From: Neoalteromonas arenosi
GTDB lineage: Bacteria; Pseudomonadota; Gammaproteobacteria; Enterobacterales; Alteromonadaceae
Length of the DNA: 64,000 bases
Direction of reading: 5' to 3'
Assembly (NCBI RefSeq): GCF_030362855.1
Contig: NZ_JAUCBP010000002.1
Location: 62,001 to 126,000 of the forward strand
Below, one piece after another: positions 28,422-39,106 of the stretch. Both the position numbers and the translations under genes were made by a program. The notes beneath the pieces are model-generated. The model was not told where the DNA came from and made no database searches. It was given only the letters and a program-made list of their open reading frames with translations. How positions within the stretch are numbered: position 1 is the first letter of the stretch; each line of letters starts with the position of its first letter.

Positions 28422-29057
28422 TTAAGACTCTTCCGCATTTAACTGGATAGGCTTGTTAATTGTATCGCGCATGGTGCTAATTACTTTCTCGATTCCGTCT
28501 TGGCGCAACATGGTTTCAAATTCACTGCGGGTGCTCGACAACATACTGATACCCTCTGCAATCATATCGTAAGCGCGCCAGTCACCCGAGCGGCCTTTGC
28601 GTACTTTAAACGCAATCTTGATCTCAGGACGGTCATCGTCTTGTATCACAGCGCGAACTGTTACCGTTTTCTCGCCGTCAGAATCACCTTGCGGTTCAAA
28701 TACAACCGTTTGATCGTCGTAGTAACCCATAGCCACGGCGTAACGTGTGATCAGGTACTCGCGAAATACTTGAACATATTCACCTAACCGATCTTCGGGC
28801 ACAGATTTAAAGTGTTTACCGAGCACCATAAACGCCGCAAACCGATAGTCGATATACGGGATTAACTCTTCTTCCATTACTAAGCGCAATTGTTCAGGGT
28901 TTGCTTTTATTTGTGCTTGCTCATTTTTGATCCGATCAAAGGTCCTATTTGCGACCTCTGTAACCATCAAATACGGGTCTTCAGATGATACCTCTGCCAA
29001 TACTGATCCACAGAATAGGACGCTTGCTGTAATAAGACCCACAAACCACTTTTTCAC
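28422..29057 (-). CDS. mlaC: MlaC, periplasmic phospholipid shuttle
   Basis: Carries phospholipid between the outer-membrane MlaA complex and MlaFEDB. The 211-residue protein has a signal peptide (cleavage near VLAEVS) and the MlaC core with YIDYRFAAFMVLGKHFK and YQ-type helices FREYLITRYAVAMGYYDDQ, then RKGRSGDWRAYDMIAEGISML. MlaA is not encoded in this window. Confidence 0.93.
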   Translation of the reverse strand: MKKWFVGLITASVLFCGSVLAEVSSEDPYLMVTEVANRTFDRIKNEQAQIKANPEQLRLVMEEELIPYIDYRFAAFMVLGKHFKSVPEDRLGEYVQVFREYLITRYAVAMGYYDDQTVVFEPQGDSDGEKTVTVRAVIQDDDRPEIKIAFKVRKGRSGDWRAYDMIAEGISMLSSTRSEFETMLRQDGIEKVISTMRDTINKPIQLNAEES

Positions 29058-29084
29058 TATACTTTCTCCACTAATGACGGCGCA

Positions 29085-29552
29085 CTAATCGCTATCACGA
29101 CTAAACAAAAACTGTCCAATTAAATCTTCTAACACCAACGCAGATTTGGTGTCCTCAATAAAGTCACCATCTTTGAGGTTCTCAATATCGCCAAATGAAA
29201 ACCCCGGTTGTAAACCGACGTACTGCTCACCCAGTAATCCCGAGGTTAAAATTGCCACCGATGTCGTCTCTGGAAACGTACTGTACTGCGTACTAATTGA
29301 CAAAACGACCACTGGTGTAAAATCGTCACTGTCGAGTTCAATCGATTCGACCCGGCCGACGGTTACACCGCCGACTTTCACGGCTGAACGCTCTTTTAAG
29401 CCGCCGATGTTGTCAAACTTTGCCTTCAAGGTGTAGGTGTCACCGTTGGCTTGCATTCCTTGATTGGCTACTTTTAGGCCTAACAGTAAGGTTGCGGCAA
29501 TAGTTAGCAGCACAAAGATGCCGACCAAAATTTCTGTTTTACGTGTTGTCAT
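29085..29552 (-). CDS. mlaD: MlaD, MCE-domain subunit of the Mla transporter
   Basis: Forms the hexameric periplasmic ring of MlaFEDB. The 155-residue product has one membrane helix (about 8-25) and one MCE domain (GLKERSAVKVGGVTVGRVESIELD, then ILTSGLLGEQYVGLQPG). Length matches single-MCE MlaD. Confidence 0.95.
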   Translation of the reverse strand: MTTRKTEILVGIFVLLTIAATLLLGLKVANQGMQANGDTYTLKAKFDNIGGLKERSAVKVGGVTVGRVESIELDSDDFTPVVVLSISTQYSTFPETTSVAILTSGLLGEQYVGLQPGFSFGDIENLKDGDFIEDTKSALVLEDLIGQFLFSRDSD

Positions 29553-29560
29553 TGTTTCTC

Positions 29561-30340
29561 CTACTCAATGCCAAACATTATAGCTGTTAGCACAAAGTCC
29601 AACCCTAATACTGCTAAAGAACTAAATACGACCGTTTCAGTCGTTGCTTTACTGATACCCTCAGATGTTGGTATCGCGTCATAACCTTTAAATATGGCGA
29701 TCCATGTTACAACGGTAGCAAATACAACACTTTTAATAATGCCGTTCACCACGTCTTCATTCCAATCCACCGTCGCCTGCATGATTGACCAATAGCTACC
29801 AGCGTCTACGCCAAGCCAATCAACGCCGACAAAATGCCCACCTAGGATACCAACCGCACTGAATATTAGTGCCAGCATTGGCATTGAAATCATCCCAGCC
29901 CAGAAGCGTGGTGCAACCACTCGGCGCAATGGATCAACAGCCATCATTTCCAAACTGCTCAGCTGTTCGGTCGCTTTCATCAAACCGATTTCCGCAGTCA
30001 GTGCTGAACCCGCACGACCAGCAAATAACAAAGCGGTAACCACTGGGCCTAATTCGCGTAGCAGCGATAGCGCTACCATAGGGCCTAAACTCCCTTCAGC
30101 ACCATAGTCAACCAAAATGGTATAACCTTGCAGCGCCATAACCATGCCGATAAACAAGCCTGACACAATAATGATTAACAAAGACTGAACACCCACTACG
30201 TAAATTTGTTGGATGGTCAGACGGATATTTTTCAGTTGCGGCAATGCAAATATTGCCCCAAACAACATTAAACCAGCACGCCCTGTGGCTGCGATTTTTG
30301 AAATTGTGCGTGCACCAATCTGGGCAACCCAGTCGATCAT
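29561..30340 (-). CDS. mlaE: MlaE, permease of the Mla transporter
   Basis: Inner-membrane permease that moves phospholipids between MlaD and the membrane. The 259-residue protein begins with a short amphipathic helix and has five membrane helices, with [24 protein letters not shown] in the third region, the family signature, and [22 protein letters not shown] after it. It overlaps mlaF by 4 bases (ATGA). Confidence 0.95.
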   Translation of the reverse strand: MIDWVAQIGARTISKIAATGRAGLMLFGAIFALPQLKNIRLTIQQIYVVGVQSLLIIIVSGLFIGMVMALQGYTILVDYGAEGSLGPMVALSLLRELGPVVTALLFAGRAGSALTAEIGLMKATEQLSSLEMMAVDPLRRVVAPRFWAGMISMPMLALIFSAVGILGGHFVGVDWLGVDAGSYWSIMQATVDWNEDVVNGIIKSVVFATVVTWIAIFKGYDAIPTSEGISKATTETVVFSSLAVLGLDFVLTAIMFGIE

Positions 30341-31137
30341 GATGACGCTCCTAATAATTGCTCTGATAAATCGGGTGCGCTGAAATGGAATGGCACTGGT
30401 CCGTCGGCTTTACCCTGCAAGAATTGCTGAACTAGATCCGACTCGCTTTGTTGGATTTGTTCAGGAGTGCCTTCACCGATAATTTTTTGCTCGGCTAGGA
30501 TATACACATAATCTGCAATAGTGAGCACTTCCGTAACATCGTGGGTCACCACGATACTGGTGACACCGAGCGAATCATTTAGGGCGCGAATAAGCTTAAC
30601 TAGCACGCCCATTGAAATAGGGTCTTGTCCGGCAAAAGGCTCATCAAACATGATAAGTTTGGGGTCTAACGCAATTGCCCGGGCTAATGCTGCCCGTCGC
30701 GCCATACCGCCCGATAGTTCACTGGGCATCAAGTTTGCTGCACCACGCAAACCCACGGCTTGGAGTTTCAGCGCAACCAAGCTTTTTATGACTGACTCAG
30801 ACAAGTGGGTGTGTTCGCGCAATGGGAAAGCCACATTGTCGAACACAGATATGTCAGTAAACAATGCGCCGCTTTGAAACAGCATGCTCATATCACGGCG
30901 CAATTCGAATAATTGATTGCGAGAGATGGCGTGAACGTTTTTACCATTGAACTCAACCGTGCCAGAATCTGGTGTAAGTTGACCGCCAATCAGCTTTAAC
31001 AACGTTGTTTTGCCAATTCCACTAGGTCCCATAACCGCAGTGATTTTACCGCGCGGCACGTTCAACGAAATATCGTTGTAAATCGTTCTAGAGCCACGCT
31101 TAAATGTCATGTTTTTGATGGTTACAAGATTATCCAT
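30337..31137 (-). CDS. mlaF: MlaF, ATPase of the Mla transporter
   Basis: ABC ATPase that powers phospholipid movement. From the Met at 31137, with AAGG six bases before it, the product has 266 residues. Walker A is [11 protein letters not shown], signature [17 protein letters not shown], Walker [11 protein letters not shown], and H-loop VVTHDVTE. The open frame to 31227 is an upstream extension without family similarity. It is first in mlaFEDCB and diverges from yrbG. Confidence 0.96.
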   Translation of the reverse strand: MDNLVTIKNMTFKRGSRTIYNDISLNVPRGKITAVMGPSGIGKTTLLKLIGGQLTPDSGTVEFNGKNVHAISRNQLFELRRDMSMLFQSGALFTDISVFDNVAFPLREHTHLSESVIKSLVALKLQAVGLRGAANLMPSELSGGMARRAALARAIALDPKLIMFDEPFAGQDPISMGVLVKLIRALNDSLGVTSIVVTHDVTEVLTIADYVYILAEQKIIGEGTPEQIQQSESDLVQQFLQGKADGPVPFHFSAPDLSEQLLGASS

Positions 31138-31469
31138 GAGAGCCTTATCACTAGCTATCCTATTGCACTTTACGGCATCATAATTGATACCAGTGCGCTT
31201 ATGTTGCGACATTTTAACGGTTTTCAAGCCTCATCGGCAAAGATAAAAAGTAACAACTTATATCCGAAAAAAACGAACAATTGAGTAAATTCCGTTGTGT
31301 CGTCCTGATTTACTTATTCATTTCAACGTAACAGACCGCGAAAATGCGCAAAAGATTCCATTAAAAAACTTTCATAATACAAATACTAAGCTGAATCTTA
31401 GCTTTGCACTCTCGTAATTTTCTGCGATCATTGAGGGTAGAACTCGCAAATTTTATATTGCTTAAATTT
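31138..31469. other. Divergent control region between mlaF and yrbG
   Basis: These 332 bases hold the mla promoter candidate and the leader of the exchanger gene. A small stem CTAAG-CTGAAT-CTTAG at 31386-31401 lies in that leader. No gene is supported here, although the mlaF and yrbG frames are open into it from each side. Confidence 0.55.
31211..31240 (-). promoter_or_regulatory. Candidate sigma70-type promoter of mlaFEDCB
   Basis: On the minus strand TTGCCG, an 18-base spacer, and TAAAAT lie about 70-100 bases before the mlaF ATG. The -10 is one base from consensus; the -35 matches four of six. Confidence 0.45.
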
Positions 31470-32426
31470 ATGTTTATACATGTAGCGATATTCGTGCTGG
31501 GCGTTATCGTACTGAGCTGGTCGGCGGATCGCTTTGTGTACGGGGCTTCAGCTATCGCAAAAAACAGTGGTGTGTCGCCGCTGTTGATTGGGCTTACAAT
31601 CGTTGCCATGGGCTCTTCTGCGCCAGAAATTGTGGTCGCCGCTATTGCATCTTTCGCTGGAAACCCCGATACCGCGGTGGGCAATGCAATAGGTTCAAAT
31701 ATTACCAATATTGGCCTAGTGTTGGGTATCACAGCGCTGATGCGGCCGGTAATTGTGCGCTCGCTGACGGTTAAGCGGGAAATGCCTATTCTTTTGTTAA
31801 TTTGTCTTCTCGCCGCATGGTTTATCTCCGATCAGGTGATAAGTTTCGTCGAAGGTGTGGTGTTGATTATCGGTTTTGGTTTGATCTTATTTGGCATGGG
31901 GTATTTAGCCTTGACCACGCGCAAGGACGATCCTATGCAGCGAGAAACAGAGGACGAAATACCTAAAAATGTGTCAGATTTAAGTGCTTGGTTATGGATT
32001 GTCACGGGGTTAGTTCTACTTCCCGCAAGTGCCCATTTCATCATTGAGTCCGCCACTCATATCGCCATTTACCTTGGCGTGAGCCAATTAGTCATCGGTT
32101 TAACCGTAATCGCTTTGGGCACTAGCCTACCTGAGTTGGCGGCAAGCATCGCTGGAGTGCTAAAGGGTGAACATGATTTGGCCATGGGCAACATAGTCGG
32201 TTCCAATATATTTAATTTACTCGCCGTGTTGGCAATGCCTGGTCTGATTGCGCCGGGCGTTATTGATCAAGAAGCGGCAACACGCGACATATACGTTATG
32301 CTTGGTTTTACCATTTTACTGTTAGTATATAGTTTCGATGTTCTTGGAAGGAGGCGGATCAATCGCCTGGAAGCCTTTAGTTTGTTAATCGCCTTTGGCG
32401 TTTATCAATGGTTCTTGTTTGGATAA
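31470..32426 (+). CDS. yrbG: Sodium/calcium exchanger family protein (YrbG type)
   Basis: A CaCA-superfamily antiporter with two inverted halves. From the Met at 31470 it has 318 residues. The alpha repeats read GLTIVAMGSSAPEIVVA and GLTVIALGTSLPELAAS, each with the acidic residue that binds the cation, and GNAIGSNITNIGLVLG and GNIVGSNIFNLLAVLA follow. The nearest clear Met is used; an ATG at 31404 would add a non-hydrophobic tail. It stands upstream of kdsD in the standard order. Confidence 0.92.
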   Translation: MFIHVAIFVLGVIVLSWSADRFVYGASAIAKNSGVSPLLIGLTIVAMGSSAPEIVVAAIASFAGNPDTAVGNAIGSNITNIGLVLGITALMRPVIVRSLTVKREMPILLLICLLAAWFISDQVISFVEGVVLIIGFGLILFGMGYLALTTRKDDPMQRETEDEIPKNVSDLSAWLWIVTGLVLLPASAHFIIESATHIAIYLGVSQLVIGLTVIALGTSLPELAASIAGVLKGEHDLAMGNIVGSNIFNLLAVLAMPGLIAPGVIDQEAATRDIYVMLGFTILLLVYSFDVLGRRRINRLEAFSLLIAFGVYQWFLFG

Positions 32427-32429
32427 TGA

Positions 32430-33395
32430 ATGACAGATTTTATTGAATCAGGCAAACGCGTAGTTGCGATTGAACAGCGTGAGCTAACTGCGCTATCTGA
32501 CCGAATTAATTCGGCTTTCGCGCAAGCGTGTGAGCTGTGTTTGGCGTGTACGGGAAAAGTTGTGGTCAGTGGTATGGGTAAATCAGGCCATATTGGCCAC
32601 AAAATTGCGGCCACGTTAGCGAGTACCGGGACGCCGGCATTTTTTATGCATCCTGGTGAAGCCAATCACGGTGACCTTGGCATGTTGGCAGCGGGAGATG
32701 TATTGTTGGCTATATCCAACTCGGGGGAGTCCGGCGAATTGTTGAGTATCCTTCCGGTGATCAAACGACTTAAGATCCCAGTCATTGCGATGACCAATAA
32801 CGCGCATAGTTCGCTGGCAAAGAGCGCCGATGTTGTTTTAGATATTAGCGTCGAGGAGGAGGCCTGCTCATTGGGTTTAGCACCAACCACCAGTACGACT
32901 GTCACGCTCGTTATGGGGGATGCATTAGCTGTCGCTTTACTGGATGCCAAAGGGTTTACGTCAGATGATTTTGCTTTATCTCACCCCGGTGGCAGCCTAG
33001 GACGTAAGCTACTGCTTAACGTCGATGATGTAATGCTAAAAGGCCCTCAATTGCCATTGGTTACGCCTAAACAAACTATTTCAGAAGCGTTACTCGAGAT
33101 TTCTCGCAAAGGCTTGGGTATGACCGGTGTTCACGATAATAACGGCACTTTACTGGGGATATTCACCGATGGGGATCTCAGACGCTTACTCGATGCGCGC
33201 ATTGATATTCACTCTACCAATGTGGGTCAGGTGATGACCAAGGGCAGTGTTACCGTCCAATCACATACGCTCGCGGTTAATGCACTGAACCTTATGGAGC
33301 AGCACAAAATTAATGCAATGTTTGTTATTGATGACAACGGCCAACCTGTGGGTGCATTTAATATGCACATGTTATTAATGGCGGGAGTGATTTAA
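32430..33395 (+). CDS. kdsD: Arabinose 5-phosphate isomerase
   Basis: Makes arabinose 5-phosphate from ribulose 5-phosphate, the first step to Kdo of lipopolysaccharide. The 321-residue product has a SIS domain (GKVVVSGMGKSGHIGHKIAATLASTG region, about 45-70, and SNSGESGELL) and two CBS domains in the C-terminal third (MTGVHDNNGTLLGIFTDGDLRR). Gap to yrbG is three bases, and kdsC starts on its last base. Confidence 0.95.
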   Translation: MTDFIESGKRVVAIEQRELTALSDRINSAFAQACELCLACTGKVVVSGMGKSGHIGHKIAATLASTGTPAFFMHPGEANHGDLGMLAAGDVLLAISNSGESGELLSILPVIKRLKIPVIAMTNNAHSSLAKSADVVLDISVEEEACSLGLAPTTSTTVTLVMGDALAVALLDAKGFTSDDFALSHPGGSLGRKLLLNVDDVMLKGPQLPLVTPKQTISEALLEISRKGLGMTGVHDNNGTLLGIFTDGDLRRLLDARIDIHSTNVGQVMTKGSVTVQSHTLAVNALNLMEQHKINAMFVIDDNGQPVGAFNMHMLLMAGVI

Positions 33396-33949
33396 TGGCA
33401 AGCATACAAACCATTTACGGCGAGCTTGATGAGGCCATTTTTGCCAGTTTAAAGCAAATTAAACTGCTAGTTTGCGATATTGATGGCGTTTTCTCCGATG
33501 GCCGTATTTATTTGGGCAATAATGGCGAAGAACTCAAAGCCTTTCACACTCGCGATGGGTTTGGTTTTAAAGCGGTGAAGAAAGTCGGTATTAAAACGGC
33601 GGTGATCACCGGGCGTCAGTCAGCGATTGTGACTAAACGTATGGGGTCACTGCAAACCGACTTTATCATTCAAGGACGAGAAGATAAGAAAACGGCATTG
33701 CAGGCATTGTTGGTAGAACAACAAATTGAACCTGAAGAAGTACTCGCCATGGGTGACGATGTGCCCGACCTTGGCATGTTTGCGTTGGCAGGCGTTAAAG
33801 TTGCTGTCGCCGATGCTCATCCTTCGGTTGTCCAGAAGTCTAACTGGCAAACTACGGTGCGCGGCGGATTTGGTGCGGTTCGAGAAGTCTGTGATATGCT
33901 ATTGCAAGCTAATAACCGTCTTGACGATTACACCGGCTCCAGTACATGA
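33395..33949 (+). CDS. kdsC: Kdo-8-phosphate phosphatase
   Basis: HAD-family phosphatase that makes Kdo for lipid A core. The 184-residue protein has the catalytic DxD in LLVCDIDGVFSDGR (Asp28, Asp30), then TGRQSAIVTKR and GDDVPDLGMF. It starts in the TAATG of kdsD and overlaps lptC by 4 bases. Confidence 0.95.
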   Translation: MASIQTIYGELDEAIFASLKQIKLLVCDIDGVFSDGRIYLGNNGEELKAFHTRDGFGFKAVKKVGIKTAVITGRQSAIVTKRMGSLQTDFIIQGREDKKTALQALLVEQQIEPEEVLAMGDDVPDLGMFALAGVKVAVADAHPSVVQKSNWQTTVRGGFGAVREVCDMLLQANNRLDDYTGSST

Positions 33950-34518
33950 ACCGTCTAACCTACAGCATTTCAGCATTATTTATTTTGGCATTAGCCACTT
34001 ACATCCCAACATGGTTGAAAGAAGAGGAAATGCCCCAAATCACTAATGATGATGATGTATTTCGGCCGACTTATCAGGCGAAGAATTTGCGCAGTGCATT
34101 GTATGATGAAAACGGCAAACTGAGTCATAGAATTTTTGCTAGTCAAATGGAGCATTTTGAGCAATTAGGTTTTGTGTACTTTAAGCAACCGCAATACACT
34201 ATTTACCTAGATGAGAGCGAAACGCCTTGGCAGGTTACTGCTGAAGAGGGCACTTTGTATGATGACAATCGCATTCAATTGGAACGAAATGTTGTCATCA
34301 CGAGTCTCAGTGATGGTGAGTTTGTAAAATCTATCACCACAGAATTCTTGCAAATGAACCTGGATTCGAAGGTAATGACCTCCGATCAAGCGGTCATTAT
34401 TGAAGGGCAAGATTACACAATAGAGAGCAATGGTTTGGATGCTAATTTGGAAACCAAGCTCTACGAACTAAAGCAGCATGTACAAACAGTATATTCACCG
34501 ACGGAAAAATCTTCGTAA
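33946..34518 (+). CDS. lptC: LptC, LPS bridge protein
   Basis: Single-span inner-membrane protein that receives lipopolysaccharide from LptB2FG and hands it to LptA. The 190-residue product has an N-terminal helix (about 6-22) and a periplasmic beta-jellyroll (LRSALYDENGKLSHRIFASQ, then VTAEEGTLYDDN). ATGA overlap with kdsC. Confidence 0.92.
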   Translation: MNRLTYSISALFILALATYIPTWLKEEEMPQITNDDDVFRPTYQAKNLRSALYDENGKLSHRIFASQMEHFEQLGFVYFKQPQYTIYLDESETPWQVTAEEGTLYDDNRIQLERNVVITSLSDGEFVKSITTEFLQMNLDSKVMTSDQAVIIEGQDYTIESNGLDANLETKLYELKQHVQTVYSPTEKSS

Positions 34519-34519
34519 T

Positions 34520-35125
34520 ATGAAAACAATCACACAAGCGCTTCACAAAGCGATTCCGGCGGTAAGCAAGCAGTTAATTAGCGGGGTCTGTACCTTGGGG
34601 TTAATTGCTGGGTTAAATCTAGCCCACGCGGACCAAAGTGACTTTTCACAACCCATCACCGTTGATGCGAAATCGCAGTTTGTCGACGGTAAAAACAAAA
34701 CATCTATCTTTAAAGACGATGTGCACATTACGCAAGGCTCAATGGAAATCAAAGCCGATGAAGTTGAAGTCATCGCAACTGATGGCGAGGGCCGTGAAGT
34801 ATTCATCGCGCGCGGTAACCCAGCGATCTACGCCCAAGACATGGACGATGGTACACGGGTATCAGCACAAGCCAACGTGATCACTTATGAAGTAAGCTCG
34901 CGAGCAATTACACTAGATGGTAATGCACAATTGATCCGCGACACCAGCATGGTGCAAGGTGATTTAATTCAGTTTGATATGCAAAACGAGCAATTGCTAG
35001 CGCAAAGTAGTGAAGACGGTGAAACTGGGGTTACGACTATCTTTAGACCGGAAACATTCCGCGATTTGCAAGAACAAGAAGAGCGGGATGAACCGCAATC
35101 TGAGCAACAGGATGAACCGCGTTAA
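34520..35125 (+). CDS. lptA: LptA, periplasmic LPS carrier
   Basis: Forms the jellyroll bridge that moves lipopolysaccharide to the outer membrane. From the Met at 34520 the 201-residue product has a signal peptide (cleavage near AHADQS) and the jellyroll repeats ([23 protein letters not shown]). An earlier Met at 34478 overlaps lptC but gives no signal peptide start. There is no clear ribosome site at 34520, so coupling to the lptC stop at 34516-34518 is likely. The tail after about residue 175 is rich in Glu and Gln. Confidence 0.9.
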   Translation: MKTITQALHKAIPAVSKQLISGVCTLGLIAGLNLAHADQSDFSQPITVDAKSQFVDGKNKTSIFKDDVHITQGSMEIKADEVEVIATDGEGREVFIARGNPAIYAQDMDDGTRVSAQANVITYEVSSRAITLDGNAQLIRDTSMVQGDLIQFDMQNEQLLAQSSEDGETGVTTIFRPETFRDLQEQEERDEPQSEQQDEPR

Positions 35126-35850
35126 TGGCAACTTTAACGGCGAAGAATCTCGCTAAATCGTACAAATCTCGACAAGTCGTTCGCGACGTTAGTGTCAGCG
35201 TCGATAGTGGCCAAATCGTCGGCTTACTTGGCCCCAATGGTGCCGGTAAAACAACCACTTTCTACATGATTGTCGGCCTTGTTCCTCTTGATGCGGGCAA
35301 GATATTTATAGACCAATCCGAGCTAACTCTGTTGCCTATGCATGAGCGCGCACGGCAAGGTATTGGTTATCTGCCACAGGAAGCCTCGATTTTCCGCAAA
35401 CTAACAGTGATCGAGAATATCATGGCGATTTTGCAGACGCGCAAAGAGTTGTCGAATAATCAGCGTGAACAAGAAGCTGATGCGCTGCTCGACGAGTTTA
35501 ATATCAATCATATCCGCAACAGTTTGGGGATGAGCCTTTCAGGTGGTGAACGACGTCGCGTTGAGATAGCCCGAGCACTGGCTGCTAATCCGCAGTTTAT
35601 CCTACTGGACGAGCCCTTCGCAGGTGTCGATCCTATTTCAGTTAACGACATCAAAAAAATTATCCAGCAATTGTGTGAGCGCGGAATTGGCGTACTGATT
35701 ACTGACCATAACGTGCGTGAAACATTAGATGTGTGTGAGAAGGCTTACATCGTCAGTCACGGTGAACTCATTGCCTCTGGATCGGCTGAAGAAGTTTTAG
35801 CAAATCAAAAGGTAAGAGATGTATACCTAGGTGAGCAATTCAGGCTATAG
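35125..35850 (+). CDS. lptB: LptB, ATPase of the LPS export machine
   Basis: Drives LptFG. The 241-residue ABC ATPase has Walker [12 protein letters not shown], signature [16 protein letters not shown], and Walker [14 protein letters not shown]. It starts in the TAATG of lptA. LptF and LptG are encoded at 6.9-9.0 kb of this window. Confidence 0.97.
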   Translation: MATLTAKNLAKSYKSRQVVRDVSVSVDSGQIVGLLGPNGAGKTTTFYMIVGLVPLDAGKIFIDQSELTLLPMHERARQGIGYLPQEASIFRKLTVIENIMAILQTRKELSNNQREQEADALLDEFNINHIRNSLGMSLSGGERRRVEIARALAANPQFILLDEPFAGVDPISVNDIKKIIQQLCERGIGVLITDHNVRETLDVCEKAYIVSHGELIASGSAEEVLANQKVRDVYLGEQFRL

Positions 35851-35921
35851 TTAAGCTATAGGCATTCGATACTTCAAAAGGTTATTTAACCAACAATGTT
35901 GTGGGAAATTAAGAGCAATAG

Positions 35922-37406
35922 ATGAAGCCCTCGTTACAGCTGAAATTCAGTCAACAACTCACGATGACACCACAATTGCAACAAGCGATAAAATTGTTGC
36001 AGTTATCGACGTTGGACTTACAAACTGAAATCCAAGAAGCACTAGATTCCAATCCGCTGTTGGAAATGGAAGAGGGGCATGAACCTGACAGCAATTCTGA
36101 TCTGCAAACTAATGCCAAAGACCGCGAAGAGCCTGCTGTTGAAGCCAGTCATGACTCGATAGAAAGTGGTGATGCGCTTGAGAAAAATGATCTTCCCGAT
36201 GAGTTGCCCATCGATAGTACTTGGGATGAGTATTACAGTGCATCTTCAGCCCCGGCGCCCATGTCATCGACGAATGATGACGAACAAGTTTTCCAAGGTG
36301 AAACCACCGATAACATCCAAGATCATTTGCTCTGGCAAATGGGGTTAACTCCATTCAGTGAGGTAGACCGTGCGATAGCTATTGCGATTATCGATTCGAT
36401 TGATGAGTCAGGCTATTTAACTTGTAGCGTCGATGACATTCTCGCTAGCGTGAATGACGATGATGTCACTGAAGAGCCGATTGAAGAAGATGAAGTCTTG
36501 TGTGTACTCAAGCGGATCCAAATGTTCGATCCCATTGGCTCCGGTTCGCGCACGCCACAAGAGTGTTTGTTAGTACAGCTGAATCAATTTGCCCCTGACA
36601 CGCCATGGGTCGAAGAGGCCAAGCAGCTACTGACCGAATACTCGGATTTACTTAGCAGCAAAGACTATCGCACGTTGATGCGCAAGAGCCGCTTAAAAGA
36701 AGATGAACTGCGTGAAGCGCTACGTTTATTGCAAACGCTGAATCCACGTCCTGGCAGTGCGTTAGTGACCAAAGAGCCCGAATACGTTATACCGGATGTG
36801 TCGGTATCGAAAAAAAATGGTCGCTGGCATGTGGAACTAAATCCAGATAGCTTGCCTAAGTTAAGTATCAACCAGCAATATGCAGCGATGAGTCGCAATG
36901 CTCGCAACAGTAGCGATTCACAATTTATTCGCTCGCATATGCAAGAAGCTAAGTGGTTTATTAAGAGTTTAGAAAGTCGCAACGAAACACTGATGAAAGT
37001 CGCTAATTGTATTGTCCAACAGCAAATCGGCTTTTTCGAACACGGGCCAGAAATGATGAAGCCCATGGTGTTAAACGATGTGGCGGAAATGGTGGATATG
37101 CATGAATCAACCATTTCGCGGGTAACAACCCAGAAGTATATGCACACACCTCGCGGCATTTATGAGCTGAAGTATTTCTTCTCTAGTCATGTTGCTACCG
37201 ACAGTGGCGGTGAGTGTTCGTCTACGGCGATTCGTGCATTAATTAAAAAGTTAGTGGCAGCGGAAAAACCCAGTAAGCCACTGAGTGATAGCAAGATTGC
37301 TCAATTGTTGGCCGACCAAGGCATTCAAGTCGCACGGCGGACAATAGCAAAATACCGTGAATCGCTTGCGATTCCTCCGTCCAATCAACGTAAGAGTTTA
37401 CTTTAA
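35922..37406 (+). CDS. rpoN: Sigma-54 factor
   Basis: Directs RNA polymerase to -24/-12 promoters that need an enhancer-binding protein. The 494-residue protein has the Gln/Leu-rich region I ([20 protein letters not shown]), an acidic region II (about 50-125), a core-binding domain, a helix-turn-helix ([19 protein letters not shown] region) and the RpoN box [10 protein letters not shown] near the C-terminus. The acidic region II is long, which fits the full-length type. It stands after lptB and before hpf, the standard order. Confidence 0.97.
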   Translation: MKPSLQLKFSQQLTMTPQLQQAIKLLQLSTLDLQTEIQEALDSNPLLEMEEGHEPDSNSDLQTNAKDREEPAVEASHDSIESGDALEKNDLPDELPIDSTWDEYYSASSAPAPMSSTNDDEQVFQGETTDNIQDHLLWQMGLTPFSEVDRAIAIAIIDSIDESGYLTCSVDDILASVNDDDVTEEPIEEDEVLCVLKRIQMFDPIGSGSRTPQECLLVQLNQFAPDTPWVEEAKQLLTEYSDLLSSKDYRTLMRKSRLKEDELREALRLLQTLNPRPGSALVTKEPEYVIPDVSVSKKNGRWHVELNPDSLPKLSINQQYAAMSRNARNSSDSQFIRSHMQEAKWFIKSLESRNETLMKVANCIVQQQIGFFEHGPEMMKPMVLNDVAEMVDMHESTISRVTTQKYMHTPRGIYELKYFFSSHVATDSGGECSSTAIRALIKKLVAAEKPSKPLSDSKIAQLLADQGIQVARRTIAKYRESLAIPPSNQRKSLL

Positions 37407-37433
37407 CAACTCGAACAAGAAGGAAGACGATTT

Positions 37434-37721
37434 ATGCAAATTAACTTAACTGGTCATCATGTAGATATCACTGATTCATTACGCAATTATGTGGATACCA
37501 AGTTTTCGAAGTTAGAGCGACATTTTGATCACATTTCCAATGTCCATGTCATACTCAATGTTGAAAAGCTCAGTCAAAAAGCAGAGGCAACGATGCATCT
37601 AAGCGGTGCCGAAGTATTTGCGTCATCTGAAGACACTGATATGTACGCGGCTATTGATAGCATGATAGACAAACTCGATCGGCAAGTGATTAAGCACAAG
37701 GAAAAACTCAAACGACATTAG
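37434..37721 (+). CDS. hpf: Ribosome hibernation promoting factor (short form)
   Basis: Binds stationary-phase ribosomes and helps form 100S dimers. The 95-residue product has the family core MQINLTGHHVDITDSLRNYV and LDRQVIKHKEKLKRH at the end. It lacks the long C-terminal domain. Followed directly by a terminator-like hairpin, before ptsN. Confidence 0.95.
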   Translation: MQINLTGHHVDITDSLRNYVDTKFSKLERHFDHISNVHVILNVEKLSQKAEATMHLSGAEVFASSEDTDMYAAIDSMIDKLDRQVIKHKEKLKRH

Positions 37722-37745
37722 GGCGTTTTGAACGCTGCCTTTTTT
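37722..37745 (+). terminator. Terminator-like hairpin between hpf and ptsN
   Basis: GGCGTT-TTG-AACGC-T-GCC followed by six T begins one base after the hpf stop. It would let hpf be made in excess over ptsN-rapZ-npr. Confidence 0.75.
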
Positions 37746-37766
37746 CGCAGTAATTTTTTTAGACGT

Positions 37767-38210
37767 ATGAACTTACAAACCATTTTAAGCACGAGCCGCA
37801 CGCAATGTGCGGTTCAGTGCAATAGTAAAAAACGAATTCTCGAGATCATCAGCCAGTTGGCTGCTGAAAATAATCGCGACATTGAATCAGACACAGTCTT
37901 AGCGGCATTAATGCATCGCGAACGAATGGGCAGTACCGGTATCGGTAACGGCATTGCTATTCCGCATGGTCGCTTGGCCAACCTCGACCGCGTGATGGCG
38001 ATTGTGGTAACCAGTGAGCCGGCGATTGATTTTGACGCAATTGACGACAAGCCAGTTGATATCTTTTTTGCGTTACTCGTACCTGAAGATCAGGCCGAAG
38101 GGCACTTACAAGTACTGGCCGGTGTAGCCGGTAAATTAGCTGACAAAGAGCGGGTTAAATTAATCCGCAAAGCTCAGTCCAGCGATGATATTATGCAAGC
38201 GCTAGCGTAA
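37767..38210 (+). CDS. ptsN: PtsN, EIIA of the nitrogen PTS
   Basis: Phosphate acceptor of the regulatory PTSNtr branch that controls potassium and envelope functions. From the Met at 37767 the 147-residue protein carries GIAIPHGRL with the phosphorylated His at 67. The open frame to 37728 would enter the terminator and is not used. It belongs to the rpoN-hpf-ptsN-rapZ-npr group. Confidence 0.95.
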   Translation: MNLQTILSTSRTQCAVQCNSKKRILEIISQLAAENNRDIESDTVLAALMHRERMGSTGIGNGIAIPHGRLANLDRVMAIVVTSEPAIDFDAIDDKPVDIFFALLVPEDQAEGHLQVLAGVAGKLADKERVKLIRKAQSSDDIMQALA

Positions 38211-38249
38211 GCGACACGCCTTCTACATGACTAAGGAAACGTCGATAAA

Positions 38250-39095
38250 ATGAAATTGATAATAGTGAGTGGTCGCAGCGGTTCGGGTAAATCCATTGCA
38301 TTGCGATCGTTAGAAGACCTAGGCTATTACTGCGTCGATAACATTCCTGTCAATTTATTACCGACACTGACTCATGCAGTTGTCGATGAATACGACCTCG
38401 TCGCAGTCAGCATCGACGTGCGCAATTTACCCAAAGATCCTATGGAACTGGTGGAAATTTTGAATTATCTACCAGATGCATGGGACATGAATATTATCTA
38501 CCTAGACGCCAGCGATGATGAGCTAGTCAAACGCTTCAGTGAAACGCGCCGTTTACACCCACTGTCGAAAGAAAATAAATCCCTAGCTGATGCGATTATT
38601 GCTGAGCGTCAATTACTCGCACCTATTGCTGAGCGCGCTGACTTATATCTTGATACTGATAAGTTATCAGTTCATCAGTTGGCGGAACTGATCCGAGAGC
38701 GGGTATTGGGTAAGAAAAGCTCGCGCTTGGTATTGGTGTTTGAAAGCTTTGGTTTCAAATATGGTATACCTAAAGACGCTGATTATGTATTTGATGCACG
38801 GTTTTTACCTAACCCCCATTGGGAGCCAGATTTGAAACACCTAACCGGTCTCGATTCACCGGTAGAGGTATTTTTGTCTTCACAGCCTATCGTGACCAAA
38901 TTCGTGTGGCAGATCCAAAACCTAATTTCTACCTGGTTACCGCATTTAGAGCGCAACAATCGCAGCTACGTGACAATAGCTATTGGTTGTACCGGCGGTC
39001 AGCACCGTTCGGTCTACGTAACAGAATGTCTGGCGAAAACGTTTGGTGAAATACATCCAGATGTGCAAATCCGCCATCGTGAACTCAATCGATAA
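38250..39095 (+). CDS. rapZ: RapZ, RNase adaptor
   Basis: Binds GlmY/GlmZ small RNAs and directs RNase E in enterobacteria, tuning glucosamine-6-phosphate. The 281-residue product has Walker A GRSGSGKS at about 8-15 and the C-terminal [14 protein letters not shown] that holds the RNA- and metabolite-binding pocket. Whether glmY/glmZ exist here cannot be seen. Confidence 0.95.
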   Translation: MKLIIVSGRSGSGKSIALRSLEDLGYYCVDNIPVNLLPTLTHAVVDEYDLVAVSIDVRNLPKDPMELVEILNYLPDAWDMNIIYLDASDDELVKRFSETRRLHPLSKENKSLADAIIAERQLLAPIAERADLYLDTDKLSVHQLAELIRERVLGKKSSRLVLVFESFGFKYGIPKDADYVFDARFLPNPHWEPDLKHLTGLDSPVEVFLSSQPIVTKFVWQIQNLISTWLPHLERNNRSYVTIAIGCTGGQHRSVYVTECLAKTFGEIHPDVQIRHRELNR

Positions 39096-39106
39096 CTGAA
39101 CCTACT

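Noticed and set aside
36665-37159. 164-codon minus-strand open frame
   Set aside because: Fully inside rpoN on the opposite strand; a codon-bias shadow.
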